A DNA stretch of 64,000 nucleotides from Tubiluchus corallicola. Its lineage: Eukaryota; Priapulida; Priapulimorpha; Priapulimorphida; Tubiluchidae. Of the stretch, positions 33,825 through 47,700 are shown piece by piece. A program made the position numbers and the translations under genes. Location of the stretch: positions 95,511 through 159,510 of the forward strand of contig JAQGDQ010000509.1 in NCBI GenBank assembly GCA_030141605.1. The letters are read 5' to 3'. The first letter of the stretch is position 1. Each line of letters opens with the position of its first letter. The notes under the pieces were generated by a model. The model saw only the letters and a program-made list of their open reading frames with translations. It did no database searches and had not been told where the DNA came from.

Positions 33825-34616
33825 TCATAATTCATCTTTTTGATTTGAACTATCAGTTTGCTGGTGATCGTTAGGCTGATCATCACTTACAGAGTTTTCG
33901 TTCTCATTCACAACATCACTCAATTTTTCAAGAACAGCATCTTTCATTTCATCAAAGACCTTATTCATATCTTTGCCTAGTTTAACTGAAACTGTCTCTT
34001 CAACTCCAGGCTGCACCATAATCTTAAAATGTATTTTGCCATCCTGATCTGATGGCAAATCATCTTTGTGAGTTTTAAGTATTGTCTCTATGTCTTGATG
34101 CACAGTATCATATGTGACTTCACTTTCATGTTCAGTACTGCCGACATTTTGAACTAAGCCATTGCCTTTACCACTAGTTTTAACTTTTGACAGTTCAGAG
34201 TCTGACTGTTGTTCTTTCAAATGGGCTGGAACATCTGGATAAACACCCATTGGTTTAGCATTTTTTATAAAATCAATAATACTTTCCTGATGTGTGTGCG
34301 TTAATACTTTATCACCACCAAGTATAACGTCAAACAAGCGTATTAAGGCTACTAAGTGATCTCTTTGATCAGGCAGGTTTGCGATATTCGTGTAAGTTTC
34401 AACCTTATCCTGCATTTCAAGGATAAGCTGGAATTTCTCCAAAGTTTGCATTTCTTCTTTTTCTTTGCCTTGTTTTTCATTTTGAAACAAGTTAGACTTT
34501 ACAAACTTTCGAGTAACATCAAACATTTTGAAGTGAATGCGGCGTACATTATCAGCATTTCTCTCTATATTGATGATGCTCTGAATTTTACCACTTTGCT
34601 CAATGTTTGTCCGTAC
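33825..34616 (-). CDS. EDEM3: EDEM3 last exon: polar tail and KDEL
   Basis: 263 codons. A helical segment ([40 protein letters not shown]) leads into an acidic, Ser/Asn-rich stretch and ends [12 protein letters not shown] retains soluble proteins in the ER and matches known EDEM3. Acceptor TTTTTATAG at 34617-34625. Confidence 0.93.
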   Translation of the reverse strand, partial: VRTNIEQSGKIQSIINIERNADNVRRIHFKMFDVTRKFVKSNLFQNEKQGKEKEEMQTLEKFQLILEMQDKVETYTNIANLPDQRDHLVALIRLFDVILGGDKVLTHTHQESIIDFIKNAKPMGVYPDVPAHLKEQQSDSELSKVKTSGKGNGLVQNVGSTEHESEVTYDTVHQDIETILKTHKDDLPSDQDGKIHFKIMVQPGVEETVSVKLGKDMNKVFDEMKDAVLEKLSDVVNENENSVSDDQPNDHQQTDSSNQKDEL

Positions 34617-35731
34617 CTATAAAAAGTACAAAAAAAGTAATTATGGTAACTGTGTAAGAAATGGACTGGAATGAAAAAGCATATTACTCGTAGTAATAAC
34701 AATAATAATAAGTAGCCAAACCCCGCAAAAAGAATATTGTGCATACATGAACACACCACACCAACCACACCACAACACCAACACCATACAACCAAACCAC
34801 AACATCCACACACCACACCATACCACACAATCTACAACACACCACACCACACCACCCACACCATACCACACTATCTACAACACAACAAACTACACATACT
34901 ACCCCAAACCCACCACATCACATGGTGATTATAATGATGATGCCGATAACATCAATAACCAACAACACAGCAGCATAGCGAAACCATGGTAACATCATGC
35001 ACAAAGTTGAAATTGAATATGATAAATGCTATTAGACCCATCCACAAATGAGCAATAATGCAGGCACATTCTACGTAGTGTTTGCAAACTGCTCCTTTTG
35101 ATCGCAACAGACTATTATTATAATGCTTATATTATAACAGCCAGCAGCAGCTTTTACTGAACAAAATTATAGGCAGAGTATAATGGATGACGTCACAACA
35201 ATGGCTTTGCGCCAGAAGTTTTTCAAGCGGAAATTACTTGAAATGGAACCTCTAATCAACTTGTCACAGCTCCTCATGGTGGACGTGTCCTAAGATGCAG
35301 CCCGCATCATCTTATAGCCCCAATCTCCCTCTTTCTAAAGAGCTATATATCTCTTTCCAGGGGTCCCACCAGATGCCGCTAGGACGTTTTTTCTACAGGC
35401 TGTTTGGTCGAATTTGGAAAAACACGGGATTTAGGTCCGGGAAAAAGCCCGTTACGGGATGCCACGGCCCTCCCGCAAATTCTAAACATGCCCACTACAC
35501 CCACCGTTGAACGGGCTTTCTATCCATGGCTGGCACCACCCATGGCCTGTTCCCGTTCTCCAGAACTAAGAGGTATAAATTTTGCAAAAACCGGCCAGAA
35601 AACTCAATCAAACTCCAGTTTCACTCGGTGGGCCCGATTTGAAAAATAAACCCTCAGCGAGAAGGTACTAGATCGAGACCTCTTGTTTGACATACAGATC
35701 GCCGAAAATGGTATCATCTGTAGCCTCGAAT

Positions 35732-35770
<39 letters not shown>

Positions 35771-38700
35771 CCCATACCACTAAAATTAATGTATATACGA
35801 CCAGCAAAGGCCAGGCAAATAAATACACGTATAAAAAATACGAGAACATCCTACATAGTCCTCATTTACAAGGCAAAGCCAGCAGCGGTTTTCACTGAGT
35901 AAAAGTTATAAAGTTATAGACAAGTACAAAGGAATGATGTCTGAACGAAATGTCAGCAGTTTTATAAGCGACAATTGCCAAAAATGGAACTTCTAATTAA
36001 CTCGTCGCCACTCCTCTTGCTTGAGGTGTCCTAAAAAGAGCCATATATCGCCTTCCGTTAGTCCCACCAGGTGCCGCTAGGATGTTTTTTCTGCACGCTG
36101 TTTGGTCAAAATTTCGAAAAAATCGGGAGTTGGGTCCGAGAAAACGCCTGTTACGGGATGCCGTGCCTCTCCCGCGAATTCCAAATATGCCTACTACACC
36201 TACCGTTGATGGGGCGATGCAACCATTATCAGTATCACTCCAGGCCCATTCCCGTTCTCCAGAAATAAGAGAAATAAGTCTGGCAAAAAAACAGCCGAAA
36301 AAGAGCCATTTTTGGAGGGGTTTTCGCCCCCCCCCATTTCACCCAGTGGGCCTGAATTGAAAAATAAGCCCCCAATGAGAAGACACTAGATCAAGACTTT
36401 TCGTTTGATATACAGATCGCCGCAAATGGGCAGATAGTGCCGTTGTCAGATTGTACGATATCTTGACAACGATTTCATAGTAATTGTGACCATTTTGTCA
36501 TTATACAATTATTTTTGCCAGAAAGGAATATTTTGACTATGAAACAAATCAGTTAAATGCGTGTCTGTAGTTGTAAAAGGTATCTTTCAAAACTGCACAT
36601 TAAGACTCAAGAATAAAGACTCGCTTTTGCTTATTTTGACAAAGATATTGTTCAAAGTACCAGAAAGTTATAATTCAAGCATTATCATAATTTAAATAAA
36701 ATACTTCATGAGATATGTGGAATATACAATTTAAAAATTTAAAATTAAAAATGGTAGAAACTCATTTGATCCACTAAACAATTTCAAAAAAATAAGTTGT
36801 CTAAGTAACAGTAAGCCAGTTTAAGTCACAAATATATTATTTATAAGTTGTATAATCATTGCAGTCAAATATATTTTTTACACACCATTACGTTCAAGAA
36901 TTATATACAGTTGTATGTAATGAAAAATTTCTACAAAAAATTCAGCAGGGCAGAACATGGGTGTTGAATACGAAAATTGTATTGCGATATTTTTCTTCAA
37001 TTTGCCATATGTAATGCGATATATTGATGTAAAATGAATTAAATAAAATCATGGTAAGATCGCTGTAGCACCTTACTTAAGTGAATAGGACTGACTTTAA
37101 ACTACTAAATTTTTCTTTAGTAAGTAGAGGATGTATTAAATTAGATTGCAACTCCCATGTATTGTCAGTTTGTTATTCTATATGAAATGCTACATGAAAA
37201 TTAAACTTAAAGAGCAAATAATTAGGTGATGTATTAATATTGCTGTACTAGTGCATTTATTATTATGTTGTATTTCATTGTACTATGGTACGTAGCAATA
37301 TGATCTTAATTATGTCTTTAGACGAGGAATTGTGAATTATGGAATTATAAGCACTTTTTCATCTAAATCTAGCAATAGACACTTTTTAATACCTTTGATA
37401 CCTGATGACTTTGACCTACAAAAATTAAATTTCTGTGGCACCAGTATGTAACATTTTCCATGCTAACGAATTTTTTTGTCAAATTAGTTACAAATGAATT
37501 AGTTGAGTATTAAGGGCTGTTCATCTTTAGACGTATAAATAGGAATGTTTAGTTTAGTCACTTTAAATAAGATTAATTTTTGTTTACAATATTGCTAATA
37601 TGTTAGTGAGATACATGAATATTTGTTTACTTAACTCTGGAAGTCAAGGGTTAAACTACAGAATTTAATGATAAGCACCTAGTGTCTGACAGCTTGCTTG
37701 CTGGAGTATGCTTCTGCTGTTTGCTACTCAAAGAGTGTCACAGCATAATTAATGACCACTGAGTCATCTGGCTCTTGCTAACCTTTCACCTGGGTTATGC
37801 ATACAAAATTTTATGCGTAATTTGCATAAATGGCTCATAAGTTTCATGTAATAAATGCTAAACAGTCAAAGACAAACTAGAACATGTGAGAATATGACAA
37901 AACAGCAGCTTTTCAATCTGACTTTAATTATCTTATTGCAAGGGTAAATTTAATAAATGAGGCAGCCTTATAACTATTACAGAATATCTGTTTGTTTAGT
38001 AGCATATTGACTAATGATAGCCTAAAGGAAGCATTATGACTTCTATCTAGTATGCTATCTAGTAACTTCTTCCTGGACTTCTTTAACACAATATTTCTGA
38101 GTCAGCAAAAGTTCAGCAAAAAAGGATGGCATTATGTAGCAACAACCTAATGACTGCACTAAGTCTTTGAATTCAGGTGAATCCACAACACTAAAGGGCT
38201 CATACAATTTATGAGAAAGCAGGCGACTGTTTCAGTTATAGTAATTTACTTTGCTGAATCTTTTGAATACTTGTTTGAAAAGTGAGTTCTACTAGCAGAT
38301 GTTTACTTTTATGTGTAACAGCGATCTGTGTGTCTGTTATAGCAGCTGCAGTTTTGGTTTCCGTACCAATACCAATCCGAGTGATGGGATGATGGCGGCG
38401 TATCTTTTTAGCTGGGTATTGGCCAATAATAAATCACTTTACAAGTGGGGCACAAATGATCATGATACTGCATCATATATATATGGCAGCTCTGTTGTAC
38501 TGATCATTATGATAATAGGCAAAAAATTAACTGCTGTTTAGATTTACACTTTATCGAGCCGAGTTTTTTCGAAGGTAATCTACCTAATAGTTCAATTAGG
38601 TTATTTACCGATTAGTTTCATTACCAATGTAGTGGCTTTAATTAGCCACACGATATACTGATAATCCAAAAAAACAATACACAAAAAATTCTGAGATATC

Positions 38701-41700
38701 ACGTATTGCAATATATCGCCAAACCCTAGTAAATATTCAGTAATTTTTCTTTTAAAGGTAACCTATCTCATAAAATGATGTAGTACAATGTTGTTCTACC
38801 CATGTTATATAAATCTACAAGATGTCAGTCAAAAACAGATTGGATAAAAAAAATCCACTATTCTCAAACAGTAAGAATTTTCGCAGTGAAAAAATAAAAC
38901 TAATTTGCATTGGTACCTGCTGAGTTACGGTATTAGTCATGCAATTGTCAGTGTATGCTTCCTCGACGTGGATATGCATAAACCTAATATCGGTAGACAA
39001 GTCTGTGTGTCGAACGTGAATGTGTATATTGTCCTCTGGTATATAATCCTTTATGGCATCCTAAAACACAATGAAGACATAATGTATGCACTTTTAAGAA
39101 TGGCACATTAGACAGCGCTCAAATGTTCTACTCCGATGTTTAAAGATCATCCTCAGTACTAATATAGATCACGTTATTAATGATGACATATTCCAAATAC
39201 TCCATACAGTTCTACTAATTCTTTGAAGGTGTACATTAGATTTTATGTTCAGATATTATTTGACAATTGCACCACAGGAATGCAGAATACAGAAGCTTAG
39301 ATGCAAAGATACTCAGTAGAAGTGTTTGCTAACTGGCAGCTGTTGGATGTTTCTTTGGCCATCACCAAACTTACCATTTCTTTGCCACTTTACGTAGGTG
39401 ATTTTACAACTTTATATTAAATGAAATCATTGTCAAAGTTTTACTGGCTTTACCTAATATATGTCGAACAAAAATTTCACTTCTTCCGTTAACAACTCAA
39501 TAAACAAGATGAAGAAAATATATATTTCACTGCAGATACATAACAAAAAGATTAAACATTAAGCAGTTAAACAATAACAGTGGGCATTCAGAGGTTGACT
39601 TACACAATGAGCTAGTAGGGTTTATTTGTTCTAATTATCTATTAATTTATGATGATTTTCCTAACGTATACCTTTCCAAATAATTTTTACTCTGCCCCCA
39701 AAAATTAAGCCCCGACATTACTTTTGTACCGAGTTAAAATTTTAAGAAAGCTTACGTTATCAGGAAATAATTTGTATGTCTTCTCAGTGTGAATAAATCT
39801 ACTGCCTTCCTCATTCAAGTCGATCATTTGCACGGTCACACCATCTGCTTCACTGGAGACATCATTATTCTCAGATTCTTGAGCTCGAGCTAAACAAAAA
39901 AGTTTATTTCAGACTGTACAGGGTACATTAAGTACATATGAACTACCAGCTGTCACACGTTGCTTTATACAAGGTGGTACAACAGGCCATCTGGCTCAAG
40001 TCTTTAATAGTATTCTGAAAATCATTTTATGCCTGTAAAACGAAAACCTACAAGCAAATCGGATCACACATCATTGACATCAGATGTCAATGAATGAACT
40101 TAATGCACTGTTTCAACCCTTTATCTATTTACCAAAATAGGAAACAAAAGAAGTAGATTTATCGTGTCAAATTTTTCAAATTTCTAATGTAAAAATTATA
40201 CCGAGATAGCCAGATAAGGCGTCAATCAAAAACACTAAATTTAGTAACCATTAAATTACACATAAAGACAAAATTATTTGATCTCTTATAACATTTTACA
40301 AATTTAATAATCAATGTCTAACATTGTTGGACACAAAACATGATGGTTGACCTACATTTAGTAGACTGCAGGCTATCTGTCATATAAACCTCTAAGTGCG
40401 AATGAGTTTGTAGAGAATGTAGCAGTATTTGACCCTCTGCATGAAACAGGAATACTAAAGGAATGTTAACATCTTTACTGCCATCACCAGACATTGCAAA
40501 CATCGGGGATGTGCTACTACTCGTGCCTTCATTACTATCTGAAACATAATTATGATGTTACTTAGTTGCGAGTCATAAAGTCATACTGTATAAGTTACTT
40601 TTTTTAATAACTTGTTACCTATTTTTTCAAAAAACCTATTTAAACTATAAAGAAAAAGTAGCTAAACAAATCAGTTACTTTGTTAGAGCATCTAAGCAGG
40701 AAAATTAGTGCATATATTGGATAACTTTATTTTTCATAATTCATCTGACGGTTAGTTTAGCAACTCGAAAGATGTTACCTTTTTAAATTTTTTAACTAAT
40801 ATTTTTATGTAATAAGCACTGTCAGTTATAAAAATTAATCAGTTACTTTTGCAAATTAGTTACCACTATTAATTTGGTTTTGGGACAGTAAATTGCAACT
40901 GTAAGTGTTTGCTAACTGTAATTTCTAACTATAAATAATAAGTTTTCTAAAGTACCTCGCACAACGAATTGCTTCTTATTTCTTCGAGGATTGGTGTTAA
41001 TGTATTAGAGAGTTTCCACTGCAAATCTTTTTTATTGATACTAGTCAGAACGATTCAGGGGCAATGCATTTACGAAAAGTTTAGGTGGATGAAATCCAAT
41101 CCGTTTCTCAAATAAATTACATTTGCCTCAACAGGTGCAAACCCAAGTAAATTAACATATAAATCTTGAAAATGCTGCTTTTTGAAGCAGTAATCGGGGA
41201 GTAATTTATAGATTTGTCAGGATCCATTCTACAGCTGTACAATTCAACTTGTTTTTGTACAGATATTATATATTACACAGTGCACTACGTCAGAAATTTA
41301 GGGCTAGCTCAATTTTTGTGCTAAAATCGTTATTTTTGTAGCTAGTTAAGTCAATTTGGGGGTGCTGAATTCAAAAATGATGCGTACCATTTTTTTGCTG
41401 CACATCTTCGGCCTCCATTTTGGATTTCAAAGTGGCCGTCACTAACATTTAAAAATTAAGCTAGTTGCCAAGTCCCTCATTGGACTCATAGGAAGTATGA
41501 GGGCTTGATGTGCATTAAATACTTTAAAAAAGTGAGCGTGGCTAAGTCACGTGACAGGGGCTAGAATATCCAAATTGATGCAAATGTTTTTGTCCCTCAA
41601 TTGCTATTATAGTTACTTTGCTAGGATCCCACGTTTCTGAATTCGTACGCAGCTGCGTAGGTCACGTGACACAGACGAAAGTGTAAAAATATGTCAATAT

Positions 41701-44700
41701 CAATAACCGAGTATGAACTGCAGCTCGAATCATTAAAACTGGTCTTGCAAGAACCTGGAATAGCTCTAGGACTGATGTATCTTGCAGTGACCTTAAACAA
41801 AAGTATCAAGGTCAATGGACATCGATCAGTTTTTGCTATTATATCTAATAACTCAAAAATTACAGTACTAAGTGCTTGCACAACAGTGCACAAAGACAAG
41901 GGTTGTCCTTTGAATAAATCTTATATATTTCAATCAAATTTTTTAGTTTATTATCTTTCTGTTTTGGCTAACCACAATTTTAGTTTTAAAAATGGCTGAC
42001 ATTTTCAGTTTCTTTTTTAGTATGAAGGTAACACACTGTGTAAACTTACTATTAAATTACATATAGTAGTTACATTGTAAAAAGCTTATTTTGAAATTAT
42101 TCAGAGTTTAACCAGAGTTTAACTGTCGTCTATGGATCTATTTTGATGTTTTAGCCCCTGTCACGTGACTTAGTCACACCCACTTTTTTAAAGCGTGTAC
42201 ATCAAGCTCACTTCACACTTCCTTATTTGTAGACAAACCTAGCTCAAAGTCCTATGAGGAACTTAGCAACAAGCCTAATCTTTAAATGTTAATGTTTCTA
42301 AATTTTGACATCCAAAATGGAACCGGCCACAACTAGCCACAAAAATCAATTTTGGCACTAAAATCGAGCTGAAATACATAAGAGCCTGTACTAGTATGCT
42401 TAATTACTCTGTAATAGTGCATATAAGTTTAACAAGCATTTTCTTGAGCTTTTTATATAAAATGCTGAGGTTCATCAACCTTCGTAATGTCACATACCAG
42501 GCAATGCATTTTTCGTTATGCAACATAATTTAATATGAAGCAGCTCTGGTGTGACACGACCAAATATATAGAAAAGTATTAACAGGTTGTAAATAAACTT
42601 GCGTGTACAATATAATTATGTCCCAATTTAACTTATTTTTCACCAGTAACAAATAAGAATATTAAACTTTTTGTAATACCCTTCATATTTTTGACTAGGG
42701 TAGATTCACTAACAATGATTAAATAAATGAGGTTCCATTAGTACCATTTTCATCTGCATTCTTTGCATTTTAAATGTACCAAACTGTAAACAGTGCTAAT
42801 AATACTATGTAAGACATAAGTGGCACTTACTATTGACTAAAAATGAATACACGTTGGAAAGCGTTATCTATTTTCATCACAAATTGTACAGTACAAAACA
42901 AAACATCTCAAATTAAACAGTGTTCTCCATAATATTATCACAACTAAAACATAGTATGTTGCTTCAAGAATGGTTCTCTCATACCTTAAGGGTATATTTG
43001 GCATCTGTTATGGGAATATTTATTTTAAATACTTCATATAGATGAAGTGACTATAAATACCTATGACTATTCCTCCAATAGCCCCAGCGTGCATCAAATT
43101 GCGTGCTTTTTCAATGAACATGCAATCTCCACGTTCCACTACGGCAATTGTTCCAGACAACTCTGGTATATTTTTTATAGGAGTGCAAGCTTTAAAAGGC
43201 TCTGCCACAACAACAGCACCTTTCAGCTGAAATAGAAAACCACTGATATCACTCATGCATCTGTTAGCTGCTTATTTTTTATACAGACTAGCTTAAACAA
43301 GCCCATTGGTTACACAAAGTAAGGCATTACAACATCACAGTACAGGAATCACAAAACATCAATCAACCAGCAAGAGCACACCTTACAATGGCCATTCAGG
43401 CACTTTACCTGGCTAGCTGCTCCACAGCACCATAACTTTACTCACAAACACCACGGTAAATGTACGTGCAGAATATACTTAAACATACCAAATATACTGA
43501 AAAAGTGTGAGTATACACGATTGGATTATACAAAAAGGACAGACAAGGGTTGCTGATTGAACAAAGATGTGGAAGACCTCATGAAAAACTGAACACTTTA
43601 AAACTTAATAAAACCTTGCCGTGTTTTCCAAGGTAGTTAGCTTTCTATTTTTCCAAATTTGGAAATTGACATTGTTCTATAATGTAAGGGTATAATATAC
43701 TAGCTTACTTCAGAACTTATACATGTACAGCAGGAAGTTGCCAGATACTACTGCACAGAATAAAATAGTATTTATTAAAGTTGATAGTTACTAGGCCCTC
43801 TTAATTATTATATTCACAAAGTTCAGCCTGGGCAGCTTAGGCTGTCTAAATTGGTCTTGAATAAATCGTTTTACATGTATTTTTGTGCCCATAAATAGAT
43901 ATAACTGGAATATCCATCTGAGTAGCTAAGATTCACATTTTCCTTACATTATGCAAAAAAGTATTCGTAGAAGAATTCAGATAGCATAAGACAGTTTTAA
44001 TTTTTACACTGAGCTTTAATGCCAAGATACTGGAAAACAATTTTATAGCAAATGTAAGTAAAAATATCTATAATTTTATTTCTCGTGCAGCGGTAGGCTT
44101 TTTTCATTGAAGACCAGCATTCTGGTCATCAGGTAACAACAATTAGTTTTTCACATAAAACCTTGATATTACATGGATTTCCTTGATCGAAATGATTAAA
44201 TACACCTTGTGGTTAGGTAAGTATAACATTTCTGAAATAGGTGACAAATTGTTACAAAATGTCTATTCACTTTCGTGTTTTTCCCGTATGTTTATAGTTA
44301 TTCTGTACGGTAGTGGCTCCTGTCAGCCAGCAAGTTTGTGAAGCTTAGCCAGGGCGGCATGGCTTAGTGCTGACTGTGATCTGTGTTTTAGAATAAGAAA
44401 ATAGAAATAGAGAATTCTTAAAAATAACTGAACTGCTAATCAGCTGTGTTTTTGTTGTAGCCTGTAAGATCGAAGTTGGTATAGAAATTCATAAATCAAA
44501 GACCAGAACGAAAAATTTGATTTATAAGCACTTATTTCATATTTTGGAGTGTTCAGGATAAAAAAATTGGAAAGCAGCAGCTAAAGTGCTTGGTGCTTAG
44601 GAACCAATGGTAAGAGATACTGTGAGCAGCTTCCATAACAGTGGAGATAAAGAAAGGCTAGTGAAGCAAGAAGCTTTAAGTGAATACGAGATTACAAGGT

Positions 44701-47700
44701 TAATCCACAAATACATGTAAAACTGCACCAGAAGACTCCACGAGACCTGCACTTGCCAATACAATTTTGAAGGTTGCCAAGTAGGTAACAGGCTGAAACC
44801 AACACAGATGGGGTTGCAGTAGAGTTGGGAATTGGTCTGAACCTTCAAAAATGATCGATGATCGACTAGTGATCGAGAGTAATATTTGGTAGTATTGGGT
44901 CAGTATGAAATCAGAACATAAAAATTTCAACATTTATTTTATTATTTGCGTTGTTTTACCTCTAAAAGACACTGTAGTTGTTTTCCACAATAATTAAATA
45001 GCAAAAACGAGTGGCAAAATGTTGTTAGCACTTATTATAACAAGCCAGTATTAGAAATTACCACAATTTTTACCAGCCGAAAGGACTATATATTTTTTGT
45101 AATCCTGACATAAAATAAAGAAATGAAATTTGTAAAAAATTTCCATTCTTTCAAATAAATTACTGAAATGCCCAGTACTGTGGTAAATTACCTATTAGTT
45201 TAATAATTATGACATCGTGTTGACATTAAAGTCCGGAAAAATCCCACAAACAAAAGTAAATCATCTGAAAGAAAACCGCAATTTTATTTTCCAAGTTTTT
45301 TTATTAACTAACTAAGAACCAAATAAAATAACTTGGAAAATAAAATTACGGTTTTCTTTCAGATTATTTACTAAGTCATTCATAGGTTAGGGCTTTTACT
45401 TATTTACTTTCTGAACAGTAAATTGTTAGTGTTATTGGCGGGCCAGTGGTAATTTCTAACCCTGGATCATCGATCATTGGTTGAACGTTAGTTGAACGTC
45501 ACAGTTGACTAGCTTCTCAATAAAATCGATTAATCAGAACAGCAATAGGTTGCAGCACTTCACACAAGGCGGAATAATTAACTTATTAAGAGAGTATGGC
45601 AACAGGCATTAGACATTTTGCTGCACGTTTCACATTCCCATATATGATAATATTGATTCCACTTTCTCTCAGTTATTTAATTAAGAAAACAGACCAGAAA
45701 TTATATGACATAGGATAGAGGCATACATTACAAGTGATGGTAAAGAATATAATATATAAGTTCATAAAAAACACAAATATATATACAACCATAATTGGTA
45801 TGATATACATAAATCTGTAGATGCTGTAATATGTAATATTGTAAGTTCTCAAACAAAGAAGTACATTCTTATAGTGTTTGCTACACATTCAGAAAAGTGA
45901 TTTAAGGTTTTACTAAGAGGCAACAAGAGTACCTACCCCTTTAGTTCCTTGTAAGTCAAAGCCAAATTGTGCAGGTCCAGCAGTTAGTACCACACGTCCT
46001 TCATATGGCGGGGAAATAAACTGAACAATTCTTGGCTGCTGATCAATTTGCTGATTTTGACTGTTTGACAATTCTATCATCTCTTGCATAAACAACAAAC
46101 CCTCTTCTGCTTCTTCTGAGCTAGCTGCCTGTGAAAAAAAACAATGAACAAAAAATTACAAAACACATGGAACGAAATGCCAAGAACTTATACAACTCTT
46201 GGTTTTAACTTGATTTCTAAAAATTTTGATCACTAAAATAAAATTGTATAGAAGTTTTATAAAGACGCGAATAAGAATCCCTTAAAAATTTGCAAAAAAA
46301 AACAACTAGTGTCTGACAACACATGACGAAAAAACTTTGGAGACATAATCTATTAACTCGTGAATGTAAAAAAACCAAGACAACAAGATTAGATTAAATT
46401 ACCATTGGTACAAACTATAGTGTTTAACAATATTGTCCATAAATATGCAAGGCTGCTTGTAAGAAAAAGATTGATAAACATAAAGTTTACCCTTCAATAT
46501 TTACTGAAATTAAAAAAAACGCAGACGTCATCCACAAAAAGGGAGGGCGTTATCAAGAAATATCAGAATGTTGATATTAAGGAATTCTAAACTATAATAC
46601 AACAAGAATTGAGAACATTTGCCGCATCCTATTAACCAATTTCATCAAACATTTTTAAGCGATATGCTTCACGAACTCCTAAAGACAAATTTCTCTATTC
46701 AAAAATTCCCACTTCTGCCCTGTGATCGCCTTGTGCAAGTGCTATACCATCAATGGCACATTTCATCCCATTATGCATCACCTGTGATGACATCTCATGT
46801 TCACATACTATTAAACACTAGGATACGCAGAGAAGTAGAACAGTACACATATTGTTTTAAGGGAACAATGTGTAAGCTGAGTGTCAAAAATAGATACATG
46901 CAGAGAAAAGTAGCAAAATGGAAAGAAATAGGATAATTTTACTTGTTTACAAGAACTTTTAAACTTGTAAATGGTAGGGCGAAGTTTTAATTTTCTCTGC
47001 TGGAATTCACCTTTCGCATACTTTCCCATCTCAACTATTAACATTTGGGCTCCAAGTACATTCATACAAGGTTTTTGTTAGGTAACTACATCTAAACAAA
47101 TTGCTCCTGCTATGTCAGACTCCATGTTTCTATGTTACTTTTGATCTAACTTAAAACACATCCTCGAGTCTATATGTGTCATTAATTACAGAACCTTGTC
47201 TCTGAAAATTACCACAGTTAATTGGAATGAACTTCCAATTATATGCCTCATTCTTTTGATAATGGCAAGTAAATTTTAGGCCTACTTCAGCTAAGATAAA
47301 ATCCTGTGTAGCAGTATTTTTAGATATTTTTATATTCCTTATTAACTTGTTTGCTTATTAATATTAGCTAACCTAGAACTCTTTATTATTCAAAAATTCC
47401 TTCTTATGCCTGTATCACACATAAGGCATAAGGAACAAGCCATAATTCTTAATCCATAAGGCGTATTCCATCTTCCGTAAGGCATATATCATCATCTGAG
47501 GTATGCTCCTTACTCTGTGTAAATAGTAAGGCATTTTGCCATAATTCGATTTGGCAATGCACATACCTCTAGTATTAGTGACGTATTGTGTTTAAAAATT
47601 GCTTTTTAATGTTTATGAGATCATTCTGCTATGAATTCTTATGATATCAATGAATTGTGCACTGTTAAAACCACAAACATACTATTTACTGCGTTAGCGA

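Noticed and set aside
34565-34992. Several overlapping frames rich in Cys/Trp/Val or His/Thr/Pro
   Set aside because: They translate the CCACA minisatellite in different phases and have no splice or domain support.
35295-36360. Short plus-strand frames in the GC-richer repeats
   Set aside because: The frames differ between the two copies and have no shared protein, so the repeat is non-coding as far as I can see.
44400-44850. Possible transposase-like helix-turn-helix text (KAAAKVLG...VRDTVSSF)
   Set aside because: Interrupted by stops and too short to tie to a transposase family.
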